A stretch of DNA of 64,000 nt from Citrus sinensis (Eukaryota; Streptophyta; Magnoliopsida; Sapindales; Rutaceae), in the NCBI RefSeq assembly GCF_022201045.2, contig NC_068559.1:3136501-3200500 (forward strand). Direction: 5' to 3'. Position numbers and translations under genes: made by a program. Under the pieces are notes generated by a model. It was not told the DNA's origin. It did not search any database and saw only the letters and a program-made list of their open reading frames with translations. Each line of letters opens with the position of its first letter. Position 1 is the stretch's first letter. Positions 49,315 to 61,683 of this stretch are shown here, in pieces.

Positions 49315-51449
49315 CATTTTTCTTTCATTACTTGCAATGTTTCAACTTCCAAAGTTTTAAATCTTTTATAAACACAACTTGTAGCAACTAGGCGATGGCA
49401 GAAAAGATAATATTGTGTCATGTAAATTATCACTTCATTTACCATATTAATTGGAATATAAATCATGTATCTCAATTGAGTATGCACAGTATTATTAATT
49501 TTCTATATTCCGGCACACGAAGTGAAGGGCGCTTTCGGAGGTCATATCAAGGTTATGACAAATGATCAAAAACTACATGGGCTTAGAAACCTGTCGTGAG
49601 GAGGCATAGCCCAAACCCAAATGTCGTGGAACATTTGGGTTCGGCCCACTAAACTCATGGTGATCCAACCCATTTATTTTCTTTTAAGTACCTTGACGCT
49701 CGAACCCTATAGCCGAGGAGACTCCCAATTATTCTAAATTATAATTTTACCCAACATGCAAGTTCGTCACCTGAATCCGAATCTTCAATTATTAAAATAT
49801 TCGAATCACACAAAAATCCTCTATTTCCAACCCTTATTTCACTATCTCCAATATCTCCTTCGGCATTTTGACCCAACAAGGCAGCAACCGATACTGGACG
49901 TAGCCAAAAACTCGAGTGGCAATATCCAATTATCCGTTCCTTTCCCAATACAAAAAACGGTATTTTTCTAACTGGCGCCAACCACGCGAAACATGACGTT
50001 TATTCGCGCGTAATTTCGCCAGGAATATAATTATAAATAAACAAAATTAAAAAAAGAATAAAAGTAAGATAATAAAAAGATTATTAAATCATCTCCCGAT
50101 TCAAACAGACACAACCTCTCTCCAGTTTCTTCATCAATCACAGCATCATCATTATCACACCGTTTCTTATTTTCTTTCTCACTTTGCATTACTTTTTTTT
50201 TCTTTTCAGTTCTTTAATTCCATTTCTTTTAAACAATAGAAGTGATAACCCATATTATATTTTTTGTTTATCATTTGTTATTGGGAGAAATCTGTGGTGC
50301 AACTGTAGTATCATATCACAGTTATATTCAGTCGTTAGATATTAATAAACCCTACCAATTCAAGTAAACCCAACGACTGAATGCAACTATACCATAATAC
50401 CATAATTACACCGTAACCTCATCCTCCTTGTTATTGATGTTGTTGCCGACCATTTCATTTTTAGCATGTCAAGATTGAAAAGAAATCAAGTGGGTTGACT
50501 TGTAATTACTGTCAATTTGTCGGCGTGTCTTCTCTTGCTTGATAAATAAGAAAACAAATTAATTTTTAAACATACCTCTGTTTAAATATCATTTATTATT
50601 ACTGTTGGATTGTTGATAAATGATAATTATTATCAAAGAAGAGATTAGCTTGCATGTTATGAAGCAATCGCTTTATGGGTACCCAGTGAAAGCAAAGATC
50701 TTCTAAAAAAAGTAAGTTTCTTATCACTCTTTCTCGAATCATTTCTAGTCTTTTTTTTTTTTTTTGGGTTTATATAAAGATTGATGACGTTCTTGGGTTT
50801 TGATTGTTGCTTTTGTTGTTATCAAAGTTGGGGTCTTGTTTTCAATTGTTTTGTAGCGGTATCGAATAGTGATGGTCTTGGTATAGTGGACATCAAAATC
50901 ATTGTCTTTCAGTTTTGGGGGCTATTATTATTGTTATTATTTTTGTCTGATATTATGGAGCAGTTCTGTTTTTAATTTTATTCCCATTCATTGATGATGC
51001 TATATATTCCATTCATTTGATGCACTTTACACTTATTTCTAAGCTGTTATTGCGATAATTGCATGCCAAGGGGGGTTGTTTTAATGATTTTGGTTCTGTT
51101 CGCATAGGCGTTTCTAGAAACTTGTTAGTGGCTTATGGGGTGTTGTTCTTTTTTCTTTATTTTCATATTTTCTTTCCTTATTATTCTCTTTTAAGATGAT
51201 AGATTTTATACTCTAGGTTTTGATGATTGCAGTAGAAGGCTTTTTCGGTAATAAGCATCTTTTTTTGTTTGCATTCTCTTTTTTGATTCTCTTTGTTTCT
51301 GAATTCAATTTTCAATGCTGCTTGAAGGTTATTACCTAGGACTACCTCATTCCCTTTTTTTCCCCTTTACTTTTTGTTTTTGTCATGTAGTATAAGCAAT
51401 TCTTATTTTCCACATATAGTGAGTGATATGTTTGCTTGTTCATTTGATT
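49315..51449 (+). promoter_or_regulatory. Upstream region and 5' leader of the TRM-like gene
   Basis: A TATA-like TTATAAATAA lies at 50031-50040. Upstream, TGGCGCCA (49973-49980) and TTCGCGCG (about 50002) resemble E2F-type sites. From about 50090 the DNA is pyrimidine-rich like a 5' UTR, and the leader probably contains introns up to the ATG at 51450. Small frames on both strands at 49739-49981 look incidental. Confidence 0.4.
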
Positions 51450-54400
51450 ATGATGGAACCTTCTCCAGGAAGCAGGGAGGTTTCGAAACTAAGAAATGCT
51501 TCAGATTTGGCATCCGACTTTAGTTGTCACTTTTTTTCTACTACCAAAGAAGATTTGGTAAGAAACTCTTTCTGGGGTTATGGTTTAATTGGATGCTGTA
51601 TTTTTCTGGAATACTGGATAGCCAAAATGGAAAGATACACAAATGGTTAAAGGGCTTTGGTTTGGATATAAAAAATTGCTTGCTTACACTTTCTTCATGT
51701 AGTGTTATCTGATTTAGCAGGTGTGGTCTTGCATTTACAGTATCTCAATAAATGTAAGCAGAGATGGAATCTAGACAATGTACTCCGAGTGTTCTTGCAA
51801 GATTAATGGGTCTTGATGAGTTGTCACCTCATCAGCCTCTCCATAAAAAGCAAAAAGTGCTTTCTGAGAATTACTTGAGAAGAGTTAATTCTGTAGCTGA
51901 AAGAGGGAAGCGTTCATCCCATGAACGCCATTCATTTAGGTTGGTTGCTGAAGAGAAGAAAGAAATTAAGGATACATTACATGGAAAACTGAAGAGAGAG
52001 GAGCAATGTAATCTGCCAGTTGAAAAGGGGAAATTTAGCTTGAGTTTGTCAGATGCGAAGGAAGTTGGCGATGCTCAGGGAGTTGTGGATTCTAAAATAG
52101 ACCTTTTCATGAAATATCTCAAGGAACCAGATTCTTTGATCACCGACCGTCTCTGTAATTTACATGGCATCCCATACCATTTGCAACCGCGCCATTTAAC
52201 AGTCTTGAAGTCATCAAATGCTTCTGACACTGGAATGACCGACATATGCAGCATATCCAGGGGGGAAACTGATCAGGGAAGTGCCAAACTGCTTCGAGAA
52301 CTTGAAACTGGTCGTGTAACATGTGCCTGTGGAGAACATGTTCCTGGTAATGGATACAAGTTTTTGAAATCACAAAAGGAGTCAGATACTCTCCCTACCA
52401 GGATTGTTGTTTTGAAACCGAATCATGGAAAGAAAGAGAATGCTGCAAGATATTTTCCCCCACGCAGCTCTTGTAGGGATTGTCATTCAATCAGTAGGAA
52501 GCATAAAGAGTTTCCCAGTCCTGAAAAAGGGACTTTATACATTGAAGAGAAAGAAAGGAAGAATGTGACCGAAGATGTGGAACCTGTTAGATTGAGGTTT
52601 GGAATTTGCGGAAAAATTTCTGGACAGACAGAGCAGGGCAAAAACAATCTGTTTATGAAGGTATCAAAACCAGGTAGCAGAGATAATGATACATTTGTAA
52701 AAGAGACTGAGTTGAAGACATTTACATCCCTTAATTTTTGTGATTGGAAGAACCATCAGAAACCATCGCTTTACCATTCAGATAGGTCATATGTGGATAG
52801 GGAAGCAAGGAAAGATATCTTAGAAGGATTTGGAACAACTAAAAAGTTTCAAGAAGTTGAAGCGGCTAGTGGGAGCAGGACTCTGGGTGAGATGATTGAA
52901 TCAAATTCAGGTAAGTTGGATTTCAGGCTTGGTGAGCGTGCCCATAGCAGTCAGGATGGTCTTCGCAGCAACTTGTTTATGAGGCCACTAGAATCAGCTA
53001 ATAGGTTAAGGCACAGGTTCAGGAAGCAAAGCCATAATCAGAAAGAGGGTTCTGAACATGGATGCAAAATACATGAAGGTAGGGATGTTCAGGAGCAGAA
53101 GAAGCTGCTTGTGGAAAAAGATCTCTCTGAGCAGAGTTCAGTGGTTACTAAGTCATCAGTAGATAGTGTTGTCACTGTTAATATGATTGCTGATATGGTG
53201 ACTGATACAGCAACTGTGGTTGAAGGTCGGTCTTCTGAAACTGTGGTGGAGGATGGCCACTTTTCTTCTCAAGTTCCACATGCTTCTACTCAACAGGTTT
53301 GATGTTTTATCTGATCTAATTTCTGGAAACAGGTTTGATGTTTTATCTGATCTAATCTCTGGACCCTTTTATATAGTTTGTTGCTATCTTACTTTCTTTG
53401 GATACTGGTTCTGGAATAATTTTTATAACTGTTTGAAAGTTCCCACGTCGATTGCTGATAAGTCGGTTAGACCGGATTTACAGTCATTATATGCAAAAAT
53501 ACATAGTTTGGTATTGCTCTTTCTGTCTTTTTAACCGTTAGTTGGCTGATAAATCTCAAGTCTTAAATTTGCACTTAGATTTAGGCTTATCTATGCCCAT
53601 GCTTATATGCTCAAGTGTATCTGTTTACATGTATTCTTTCTTCTTGCAAAGAAATGTTTATGCATCTAATCTTCTTTTGGTTTTGCTTTTAGTAAGGATA
53701 TCCTCTAGTATTCCGTAGTTCACAATTTTCTAAAACAAGTTGTATGGTGACTTTTTTATGAGGTCAACTCTCGCAAGCCTGGCATCCCTCGAGTTTTGTA
53801 AATTCCACAACCAAATTTGTTCCTGTCTCAATTTTCATTAAGTATGTATAGTTTTTGTGCTTAAGGTGCACAAGACAAGAACACTTGTGTTGACTTAATT
53901 TTAGGCCATACAGTTATGCTTAGTACAACTTTTGATTGTAGCTTTTTACCCTGGATTTCAAGTAAGCAAAAAATTGGTTTCCTGTCCTTTGTCTTTTCAA
54001 GGACTTTTCTGGCTGATCATTTGTGTGTGTGTGTGTGTTCCAGTGGCTGTGCATTTTTGACCTAAGTAGAAGGTTAAGTCTCTTGCTCATTCAGTTTTGT
54101 TCTTATCCTGCAGGATATTTCAATTGGAATATTTAAAGAGGATGCTGGTTCTTCATTCTGCTCTTGCATAGACCCTGAATCTCTTGTGAACTCAGAGGAG
54201 GCTTATCAGTTTAGTCCAAATTCAGTGTTTGAACCACCATTTGAGGAAGAGACTTTATCTAACTCTGCATGCGTTCAAAATGTTGATGCGAACTTGCATG
54301 GTAATGACATCAATTCTTTTGTTTTCTATCTTCATTTTATATTCTCACCTAGTTAGATTTTCAAGTTTCTTAAACGACGTTCCTTTTTCTGTACATACTA

Positions 54401-55042
54401 GATTTGCTGCTGCTACTTGAACTTTTGAGATCAGAGTCCTCAGAAACATGCTCTGAAGGAGATGGAATGAATGTGTCAAGTGATGATGATTTTGAGCGAG
54501 GTTCTATCAACAATGCTGTGAAAAGTGAACTGTTCATGAGACCATTCAGCATTGAAGCAGGCAGAGATTTCTCTTACCTGGTTGATGTCTTTACCGAAGC
54601 AGGTTTTCATGTTAGGAACTCAGGCATGAGTTATGACACCTGGGATTCCCCAGAATGCCCAATAAGCGCTGCTGTGTTTGAGATGCTAGAGAAGAAGTAT
54701 GGTGAGCACATATCATGGAAGAGGTCAGAGCGAAGGCTTCTGTTTGATCGTATAAATTCAGAGCTTATGGGTATTCTCCAGCCAAGCATGGGGTGCCACT
54801 GGACAAAACCTCTATCCACGAGAATTTGCTTTGGGAAAAGCCTTGACACGATTGAAGAAAATCTGTGGACTTTACTTGATTATAAGAAGAAGCAAGCAAA
54901 CAAAGATTCATCTGGGAAAATGATGGGAAAGGATGATGGCTGGTTAGAGTTGGGAGACAGTATTGAGGTAATTGTCAGAGAAATAGAGGATGCTTTGGTT
55001 GATCAGCTGGCCACAGAGGTTGTTAGCATGGAGAGTTTTTGA
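51450..55042 (+). CDS. TRM/LONGIFOLIA-like protein with DUF4378
   Basis: Exons 51450-51557, 51764-53296, 54114-54300 and 54402-55042 (TGA) join in frame and give about 822 residues. The N-terminal motif TPSVLARLMGLDELSPHQ is the conserved (V/L)ARLMGLD block of the TRM (TON1-recruiting motif) family. The C-terminal 200 residues (LVDVFTEAGFHVRN, FEMLEKKYGEHISWKRSERR, and GDSIEVIVREIEDALVDQLA) are DUF4378. Short repeated peptides of the type LFMRPL and NNLFMK recur in the basic, low-order middle. TRM proteins link TON1 and PP2A to cortical microtubules and shape cell growth; which member this is cannot be told here. The start Met-Met at 51450 is the first in its exon; an earlier coding exon cannot be excluded. 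Unusual: the exon-2 donor is tandemly duplicated (53292-53363). Confidence 0.88.
53292..53363 (+). repeat. 36-bp tandem duplication across the exon-2 splice donor
   Basis: AACAGGTTTGATGTTTTATC followed by TGATCTAATTTCTGGA occurs twice in a row (53292 and 53328). Each copy contains the donor ACAG|GTTTGA, so the gene has two equivalent 5' splice sites 36 bases apart. Use of the second would add GTT TGA, an immediate stop. Confidence 0.9.
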
Positions 55043-55118
55043 TTCATAGAATTTCTAGTTTTCGCTGTTTTTCAGCAGACATGCATGCACATTTTTGAGT
55101 CCATTAGAACCACAGGCA

Positions 55119-55283
55119 AGTTTTTGTAGGCGTGTGTTTCAATTTTTGTAGCCATTCAAATCATATAGGATCAGAACCACAAGATAGCATGAGTAATGAG
55201 TAGGTTTTGTAAGCGTGTGTTTCAATTTTTGTAGCCATCCAAATCACATAGGATCAGAACCACAAGATGGCATGAGTGATAGG
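55119..55283 (+). repeat. 83-bp tandem duplication in the TRM-like 3' UTR
   Basis: Two nearly identical copies (GCGTGTGTTTCAATTTTTGT, then AGCCAT.CAAATCA.ATAGG, ATCAGAACCACAAGAT.GCAT) start near 55126 and 55209. They begin about 80 bases past the stop codon. Confidence 0.9.
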
Positions 55284-55880
55284 AATTTTCTTTTCTGGCA
55301 AACACATATATACTGTAAATAGGAAAATTTTGATCTGTTGAGGCTTGGAATCATTGTATCCATATTCATGTTTATGCATTCAAGAAGGGGAAAAAAAAGA
55401 AAAAAAACAAGAAAAAAGAATAAGTGTCATGTTTTTGTAAAACTACTTTCTCTTTTTCACATTATGCCTAATTATTCATTTCGCTTTTTAAACTATTCAT
55501 TCATGCCTCCATTTCTTGGCACAAAATAATGATACACTTTACTGCTAGAAATCAAAAAAGGTACCAATGATTGAGCACTCTTCGAGCGAGTGACGGCTCC
55601 AGAATAAGAAAAAAAGAGAATAAGACAGAGATCAGAAAGAGAAGGAATTTTCATTAATCAACAGTGTCTTACACAATATTCCTTTTTAGATATATATCTC
55701 GTGACTCCTCTAGGACATTCTAAGGATAAAAACAAACATGAGCTGGCAATTGTAAAATATCTAAATTATAATAACATAATTCAAATAATAGCTAAGAAGA
55801 ATTATCCATCCATCCTTGCTGTCATGGTTCATGTGGTGTAGCCCTTCATCCAGCCTGGCTGTTTCTTGGTTCTCTCAGGT
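55284..55880. other. Intergenic up to the second LINE
   Basis: AT-rich. No gene seen. The LINE 5' end is placed loosely at about 55880 because its leader has no sharp boundary. Confidence 0.4.
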
Positions 55881-58800
55881 CTAGAGTTGAGGTTGCATAC
55901 AACTTTCTCTCTTCCACAGTACTTTTTCTCTGAAAAAGTATAGGAATGAAAGATGACTGAAGCCCTTGTGGCTTTCTCAATCACCCACTAGTTGGGTGTT
56001 CTCTACAATATTATTTATGCAACACATTTAATTTCGGTGGTTAGAAATTTGGTGAGAAGACTTATTCATAGAATCACAGCATCTAATGGATGCTGAGGAA
56101 TTATTACGCAAGTGTCAGGCGAGTGTTTCAAAAGAAGAGGAGGCAGACATAGTAACATTCATGGGGCGGATGAAGATAAAGGGAGAGGAGGTAACTACAA
56201 ATTGTGTAGTAGGCAAAGTGCTAACATCAAGAAGTATAAACAAGGAGGGCTTGAAAGCTGCAATGCAAATGGCTTGGAGAACTGTCATAGAGGTTAAAAT
56301 AGAAAGTATGGGGGATAATATTTTCCTGTTCAAGTTCGCCTCTGAAGAAGAAAAGAAAAGGGTGCTCATGGGAGGGCCGTGGCATTTCGACAGAGCATTG
56401 ATAGTTTTGACCAAACCAACAGGGATTGGAGATATCAAAAATCAATCTTTTACACATGCCACATTTTGGGTTCAGCTTCATAACATACCAATAATGTGTA
56501 TGAACAAGGAGGCCATCCAAAAGCTGGGAGAAAAAATTGGTACAGTCAAGGAAGTGGAGACAGACGAAGCTGGGGAATGTATTGGGCAGTTTGCTAGAGC
56601 CAGGATATCCATTGATATTTCACAGCCTCTAAAAAAGATTGTATTCCTACAACAAGCGGATGGCAAAACTCCAATGCCAATTTTGTATGAAAAACTTCCG
56701 GATTTTTTCTTTTGTTGTGCGCATATTGGTCACCAGTACAGGGAATGCTTGAGATACAAAGGACAACAAAAGGAGGACTTGCCTTATGGTGGTTGGATGC
56801 GAGCTGTTACACAAGCTGACAGGATAAAGCAAAAACGTAGTAGGGAGAAAGGCAATCGAGAGCAATCCAATCCCAAAGAAAATGTGCAAGCAACGACCAG
56901 TCCAAGCTCAAACAACCCGATTGATCAAGACGGGTCAAAATTGAACAATTCGGATCAGGAAATAAGAGATGGAGCAGAACCAGAGGATACAAGAAACCTG
57001 TTGATATCTGACAAAGCACATTTAATGTTGACCTCTTCAGAGACGAAAAATCAGCAAATGGGGAGTCAGAGTATGGGCTGTGACATCGACGAGGTGAAGA
57101 ATAGGGTGGCAAGTAATGATAGCCACTATAACTATGAAAGTACAAAGGCGGGAGAAAAGATTTTGAAGGAGAACGAAAATCCTGTGGATAAAACAGGCTT
57201 GGAAATAGTCAAAGATAAAAGGAAGCATATTGAAGAGAATGCCAGATTTGATGTGGAAGAAATGGATAGTGGGCCAAGCAAGACCAACACGAAGCCCAAA
57301 GCGAGAAAATAGAAACTTAAGGCAAGAATTCCCATAGCAAAAGGAGCGAAGAATCATGGGTTAATAGGAGCAAAAAGACCTAGCAGTGATGACCATCAGC
57401 TCAGCCCACAAAAAAAAAAAAAAAGAGTGCTCAGTCCACCAAAACAATCACACGTGGGAAACCACACAAGCTTAGCAATAAACTCAGACTACAGCACCCA
57501 CATTAGCTCAAACAGAACAGCCCGACAGCTACAAATAATAGAAGAGATATCAGATAAAGGGGAATATGTGGCAGCTATGGAAGAAGAAGTATTGGCGGGT
57601 GCTGAATTTCAAGCCCGCCGACAACCATGAAACTCTTAAGTTGGAACGTTCAAGGTCTGGGGAAGCCTCGAACGCACCTAGCTCCAAAAAAATTCTCCAC
57701 CTGCACCGGCCTCAAATTTTCTTCTGTTGTGAAACCAAGATGTTGGCTAGGCAGGTTGAATCGATTTGTAGAGATTTTAACTTCGAGAATTGTTTTGCAG
57801 TAGATAGAACGGGCATGGGGGGAGGTCTAGCCTTGCTTTGGAGTGCAGATGTTAATGTTAGCATTACCTCGTACAGCCCACATCATATAGATGCAATAGT
57901 GAGTAGTGAAAGTGGTTTGAGGTGGAGATGCACTGGGATCTACGGCCATCCTGAGCTCAGCCAGAAGCATAATACTTGGACTCTCATGAAAAGGTTAGCC
58001 AGCTTATTTTCCTATCCTTGGTGTTGTTTTGGTGATTTCAATGAGATAATGCATATGCATGAGAAAACCGGAGGCAATGAGAGAAACCTGAATAGGGTTG
58101 CCGAGTTTAGGGAAGCTGTGCAAAGCTGCAATTTGCAGGATATGGGGTGTAAGGGATATCCCTATACGTGGTCAAACAAAAGATACGGAGATCATTTTAT
58201 TGAGGAGAGATTGGACCGATTTCTGTGTAGTAAAGATTAGGGGATTAATTTCCAAGAATCTGTAGGCATAAATCTTGTGAACTAGTCTTCGGACTACTGC
58301 CCAATCATTCTAGAATTCTATGAGCGAAGCAAAAATTCGAGAAATGCGGGCAAATCATTCCCCCGAGATTATTATGAGGATATGTGGAGCTCCCACGAAT
58401 GCTGTAGGAGTATAGTCCAGGAAGAGTGGAGTCGGTATGGGGCTAGAGCTTGGGAATCCCTTGTTCAGCAATTTCAGCGAACAGCCAAATCTTCCTTGGC
58501 CCAGCTAAAACTTTGGAGCAAAATCGAATTTAATGGTAGGCAAAGAAAGTAAGAAAAGCTGATGCAGAGCCTCCAGGATGCTATGAGAGGGAATTCAAAG
58601 CTGGATGATGGCTAGGAAATTAGGAGATTGGAAAGTCATATTAACTTTATGCTAGTTGATGAGGAGATTTACTGGAAACAGCGTTCGAGGGCTAACTGGC
58701 TTAGAGAAGGGGATAAGAACACGAAGTATTTTCACGCTAAAGCATCTGCCCGCAAAAGGAAGAACAAGGTGTGGGGGATTGAAAACGACCAAGGCATTTG

Positions 58801-61640
58801 GTTGAAGGAAAGGGATGAAATAGATGAGGAGATTTGCAGCCATTTCCAAGAGCTATTCACTACTTCCAGCCCGACTCCGAGCCAAATCCAAGCAACCCTT
58901 TAAGGCATGACTGCAAAAGTAACTCCGGAGATGAATGTTCAGCTGGAGACGTCGTTCACTGCTGAAGACGTTGAGGAAGCCCTTGCCAACCTGTGTCCCA
59001 CAAAGGCCCCAGGGCCTGATGGTCTTCCAGCTGCCTTCTTTTAGAAGCATTAGAAATCTGTCCGTAACGGAGTGATCTCAACGTGCCTTAATGTCCTTAA
59101 TGAGCAAGGTAACCCATCTACCCTCAATCACACTTTTATTTCTTTGATTCCAAAAATTGCACATCCTAGGAAAGTGAGTGATTATAGACCTATCAGCCTC
59201 TGTAATGTTATTTATAGAGTTGTAGGTAAGGCCATTGTAAATAGAATGAAGCCGATCCTTTCCCAAATCATCTCCCCTATGCAAAGTGCATTCATCCCCA
59301 ATAGGCTCACTACCGACAATGTCATTATTGGTTATGAATGTCTTCATAAAATAAGGCATAGCAAAGGGAAGAAGAACGAACTTGTGGCTTTAAAATTGGA
59401 CATAAGTAAGGCTTATGACAGAGTTGAGTGGCCTTTTTTGGAACAAACTATGTTAAAGATGGGGTTTCCTAGTAATTGGGTAGCTTTGATAATGAGATGT
59501 GTTACTTCTACTTCATTCTCGGTGCTTATTAATGGTGTGCCAAAAGGAATGATCCAGCTGGAAAGAGGCTTGCGACAGGGCTGCCCACTATCCCCATACC
59601 TTTTTATCCTTTGTGCAGAGGCTCTCTCCAATTTGTTGGTTTTGGCAGAACAAAACCAGCTAATTCGAGGTCTCAAATTTGCGCGGGAAGTTTCAATTAC
59701 TCACCTGCTGTTTGCAGACGACAGCTTGGTCTTCTCTCGTGCATCAGTGGCTGAATGCAGGCATTTAAAAGGAATTTTTGATAAATATACTGCAGCATCA
59801 GGGCAGATTTTTAATTTCCAGAAATCCTCATTATTCTTCAGTGGCAAAATTCCAGAGCATCAAAGGGCTGCTATAAGGGGTATCTTTAATCTAAATATAG
59901 TCTCAAAGCACGAGAAATACCTCGGTCTTCCATCAATGCTTGGGAGAAAGAAGATGGGGTTCTTTAACGACATCAAACTGAAAGTGTTGAGCAAGATTGC
60001 AGGATGGCAGCATAAAATGTTGTCTAGTGGGGGGAAGGAAGTTCTGATCAAAGCAGCAGCCCAAGCAATTCCGGCGTATGCAATGAGTGTTTTCAAGCTC
60101 CCAAGAGGCTTTTGTGATGATATTCAGCGAGCTATAGCGAAGTTCTGGTGGGGCTCGAAAGGGGATAAGCGCGGAATCCATTGGCGGAAATAGGAGAAGC
60201 TCAGCCAGACAAAGATTAGAGGGGGGCTAGGATTTCGAGAGTTCACTTGCTTCAATCAAGCATTGGTAGCTAAGCAAGCATGGAGGTTACTGCAGTACCC
60301 AAATTCGCTAGTCTCAAGAGTCCTTCAAGCAAGATATTTCAGGAATTCCAGCTTTCTATGTGCGAAGGAAGGAGCCAATGCCTCGTATATTTGGAGAAGC
60401 ATCATGTAGGGTAGGCATGTGATTAAGAAGGTATGAGATGGCGGATAGGTAATGGCAAGAAGATAGCAATTTTCTTGGATAACTGGCTGCCAAGACCAGA
60501 GACCTTCAGACCTATCTTCCCTCCATCATTGCCTGTAAGCTCAGTTGTTGCAGACTTAATTAAGGTTGATAATCAATGGGATGAAATAAAGCTTCGACAG
60601 CACTTCATGGATGCAGACATAGCAGAGATCCTCAAGATTTCCCTCCCAGCTGAGAAAGCAGAAGATGAAGTGCTTTGGCATTACGACAAAAGAGGGAACT
60701 ACTCTGTCAATAGTGGGTACCAGCTAGCATTGAGATCAAAATTTTCAGATTCCACCAGCTGCACAGAGGCTTCCAACAAGTACTGGAGTGCCCTTTGGAC
60801 ACTGGAGCAGCCTGAGGAGCTTAAAATTTTCATGTGGAGGGACTCAAATAATCTACTTCCATCGGCGGAAAATCTGTGGAAAAGAAAGGTAGTGGAGGAG
60901 CCAACTTGTAAGCGATGCAAAATAAGTGTTGAGACTATCAGCCATGCTCTCTTGGAGTGCAAGGCAGCAAGAAAGATTTGGCTCCAATCCCCCTTTTCAG
61001 CCCCTAGCTTAGAAGCTAATTCTCAGGACATTTTTAGCACTCTGCAAAATATGGCTAAGGAGCTGAGGAAATCAAATCTGGAATTAATGGTAGCTCTGTG
61101 TTGGTCTGCCTGGTATGCTAGAAACAAATGTATCTTCGATGGCAGGGAGATTAATCCTATTATCTCAACTGCTAAAGCGGAGTCTGTATTGACAGCATTT
61201 CAGAGAGTTAGGAAGCCTCAGCAAGCTCACATCTCTATCTTCAGAAAAGAGAAACAGCATGAGTGGCTCCCCCCCCCCCCAGAGAATGTTTTTAAAGTTA
61301 ACGTGGATGTTGCTATTAATTCACAGAATCTGAGTGCAGGAGTGAGGGCTGTGATTAGAGACTCTAATGGAAAGATAGTTGTGGCTGGGGTAAATCAGAA
61401 CCTCCTAAAGGGGTCAGTTAGCTTGGCTGAAGCAGAGGCGGTGCTTTGGGGCCTTCAGCTGACAAGAAGTGCGGATGTATCCTCTTTGATTATTGAGTCT
61501 GATTGTTTAGAGGTGGTTCAGCTAGTGAACAACACCAAGGGCAGCAGATCAGAAATTTTTTGGACAGTTCTAGCAATCCAAAACCAGATGAAGAACTTCC
61601 AGAATGTTGTTGTCAATCACATTCCAAACATAGGATCAAT
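55880..61640 (+). mobile_element. L1-type LINE (copy 2), nearly full length
   Basis: A CT-rich 5' leader, ORF1 (56086-57312) and ORF2 (57627-61683) stand in the order typical of plant L1 elements. The same family is seen decayed at 12838-18790. The 3' end is abnormal: after VVNHIPN the RNase H frame changes to unrelated sequence (IGSIIYPMFDKLHF) and no poly(A) follows. The true 3' end was therefore lost by deletion or replacement near 61630, and no target duplication can be assigned. Confidence 0.88.
56086..57312 (+). CDS. LINE copy 2 ORF1, DUF4283 and zinc-knuckle protein
   Basis: An open frame of 408 residues. Residues about 20-175 are DUF4283 (CVVGKVLTSRSINKEGLKAA, LMGGPWHFDRALIVLTKP, FWVQLHNIPIMCMNKEA). 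A zinc-knuckle region follows (FFFCCAHIGHQYRECLRYKG), then a long hydrophilic tail. The knuckle keeps the second Cys, the His and the last Cys, but the first Cys position is Phe, so zinc binding is doubtful. ORF1 proteins bind LINE RNA. The frame is otherwise free of stops. The start MDAEELLRKC is the first ATG after the leader. Confidence 0.85.
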   Translation: MDAEELLRKCQASVSKEEEADIVTFMGRMKIKGEEVTTNCVVGKVLTSRSINKEGLKAAMQMAWRTVIEVKIESMGDNIFLFKFASEEEKKRVLMGGPWHFDRALIVLTKPTGIGDIKNQSFTHATFWVQLHNIPIMCMNKEAIQKLGEKIGTVKEVETDEAGECIGQFARARISIDISQPLKKIVFLQQADGKTPMPILYEKLPDFFFCCAHIGHQYRECLRYKGQQKEDLPYGGWMRAVTQADRIKQKRSREKGNREQSNPKENVQATTSPSSNNPIDQDGSKLNNSDQEIRDGAEPEDTRNLLISDKAHLMLTSSETKNQQMGSQSMGCDIDEVKNRVASNDSHYNYESTKAGEKILKENENPVDKTGLEIVKDKRKHIEENARFDVEEMDSGPSKTNTKPKARK

Positions 61641-61683
61641 TATTTATCCTATGTTTGACAAGCTTCACTTCAGATTAGATTAG
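57627..61683 (+). pseudogene. LINE copy 2 ORF2, EN-RT-RNase H with many Trp-to-stop changes
   Basis: Starts MKLLSWNVQGLGKPR, the endonuclease start. A frameshift follows within 30 codons, after which the endonuclease resumes (CCETKMLARQVESI; CCFGDFNEIMH; NLQDMGCKGYPYTWSN). The reverse transcriptase spans about 58970-60190 (APGPDGLPAAFF, DYRPISLCNVIYR, LKLDISKAYDRVEW, RQGCPLSPYLFILCAEA, and the catalytic LLFADDS). Then come zf-RVT (ENLWKRKVVEEPTCKRCKIS) and RNase H (NVDVAINSQNLSAGVRAVIR, IIESDCLEVV). Stops at 58238, 58283, 58612, 59042, 59051, 60191 and 60407 all stand where the family has Trp (TGG to TAG). There is a one-base loss near 60431. Domains are otherwise well kept, so inactivation was recent. 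Confidence 0.87.

Noticed and set aside
49739..49981. 80-codon minus-strand frame (MAPVRKIPFF...)
   Set aside because: The opposite strand has an equally long frame, and no recognisable domain is present; it lies in the likely TRM promoter.
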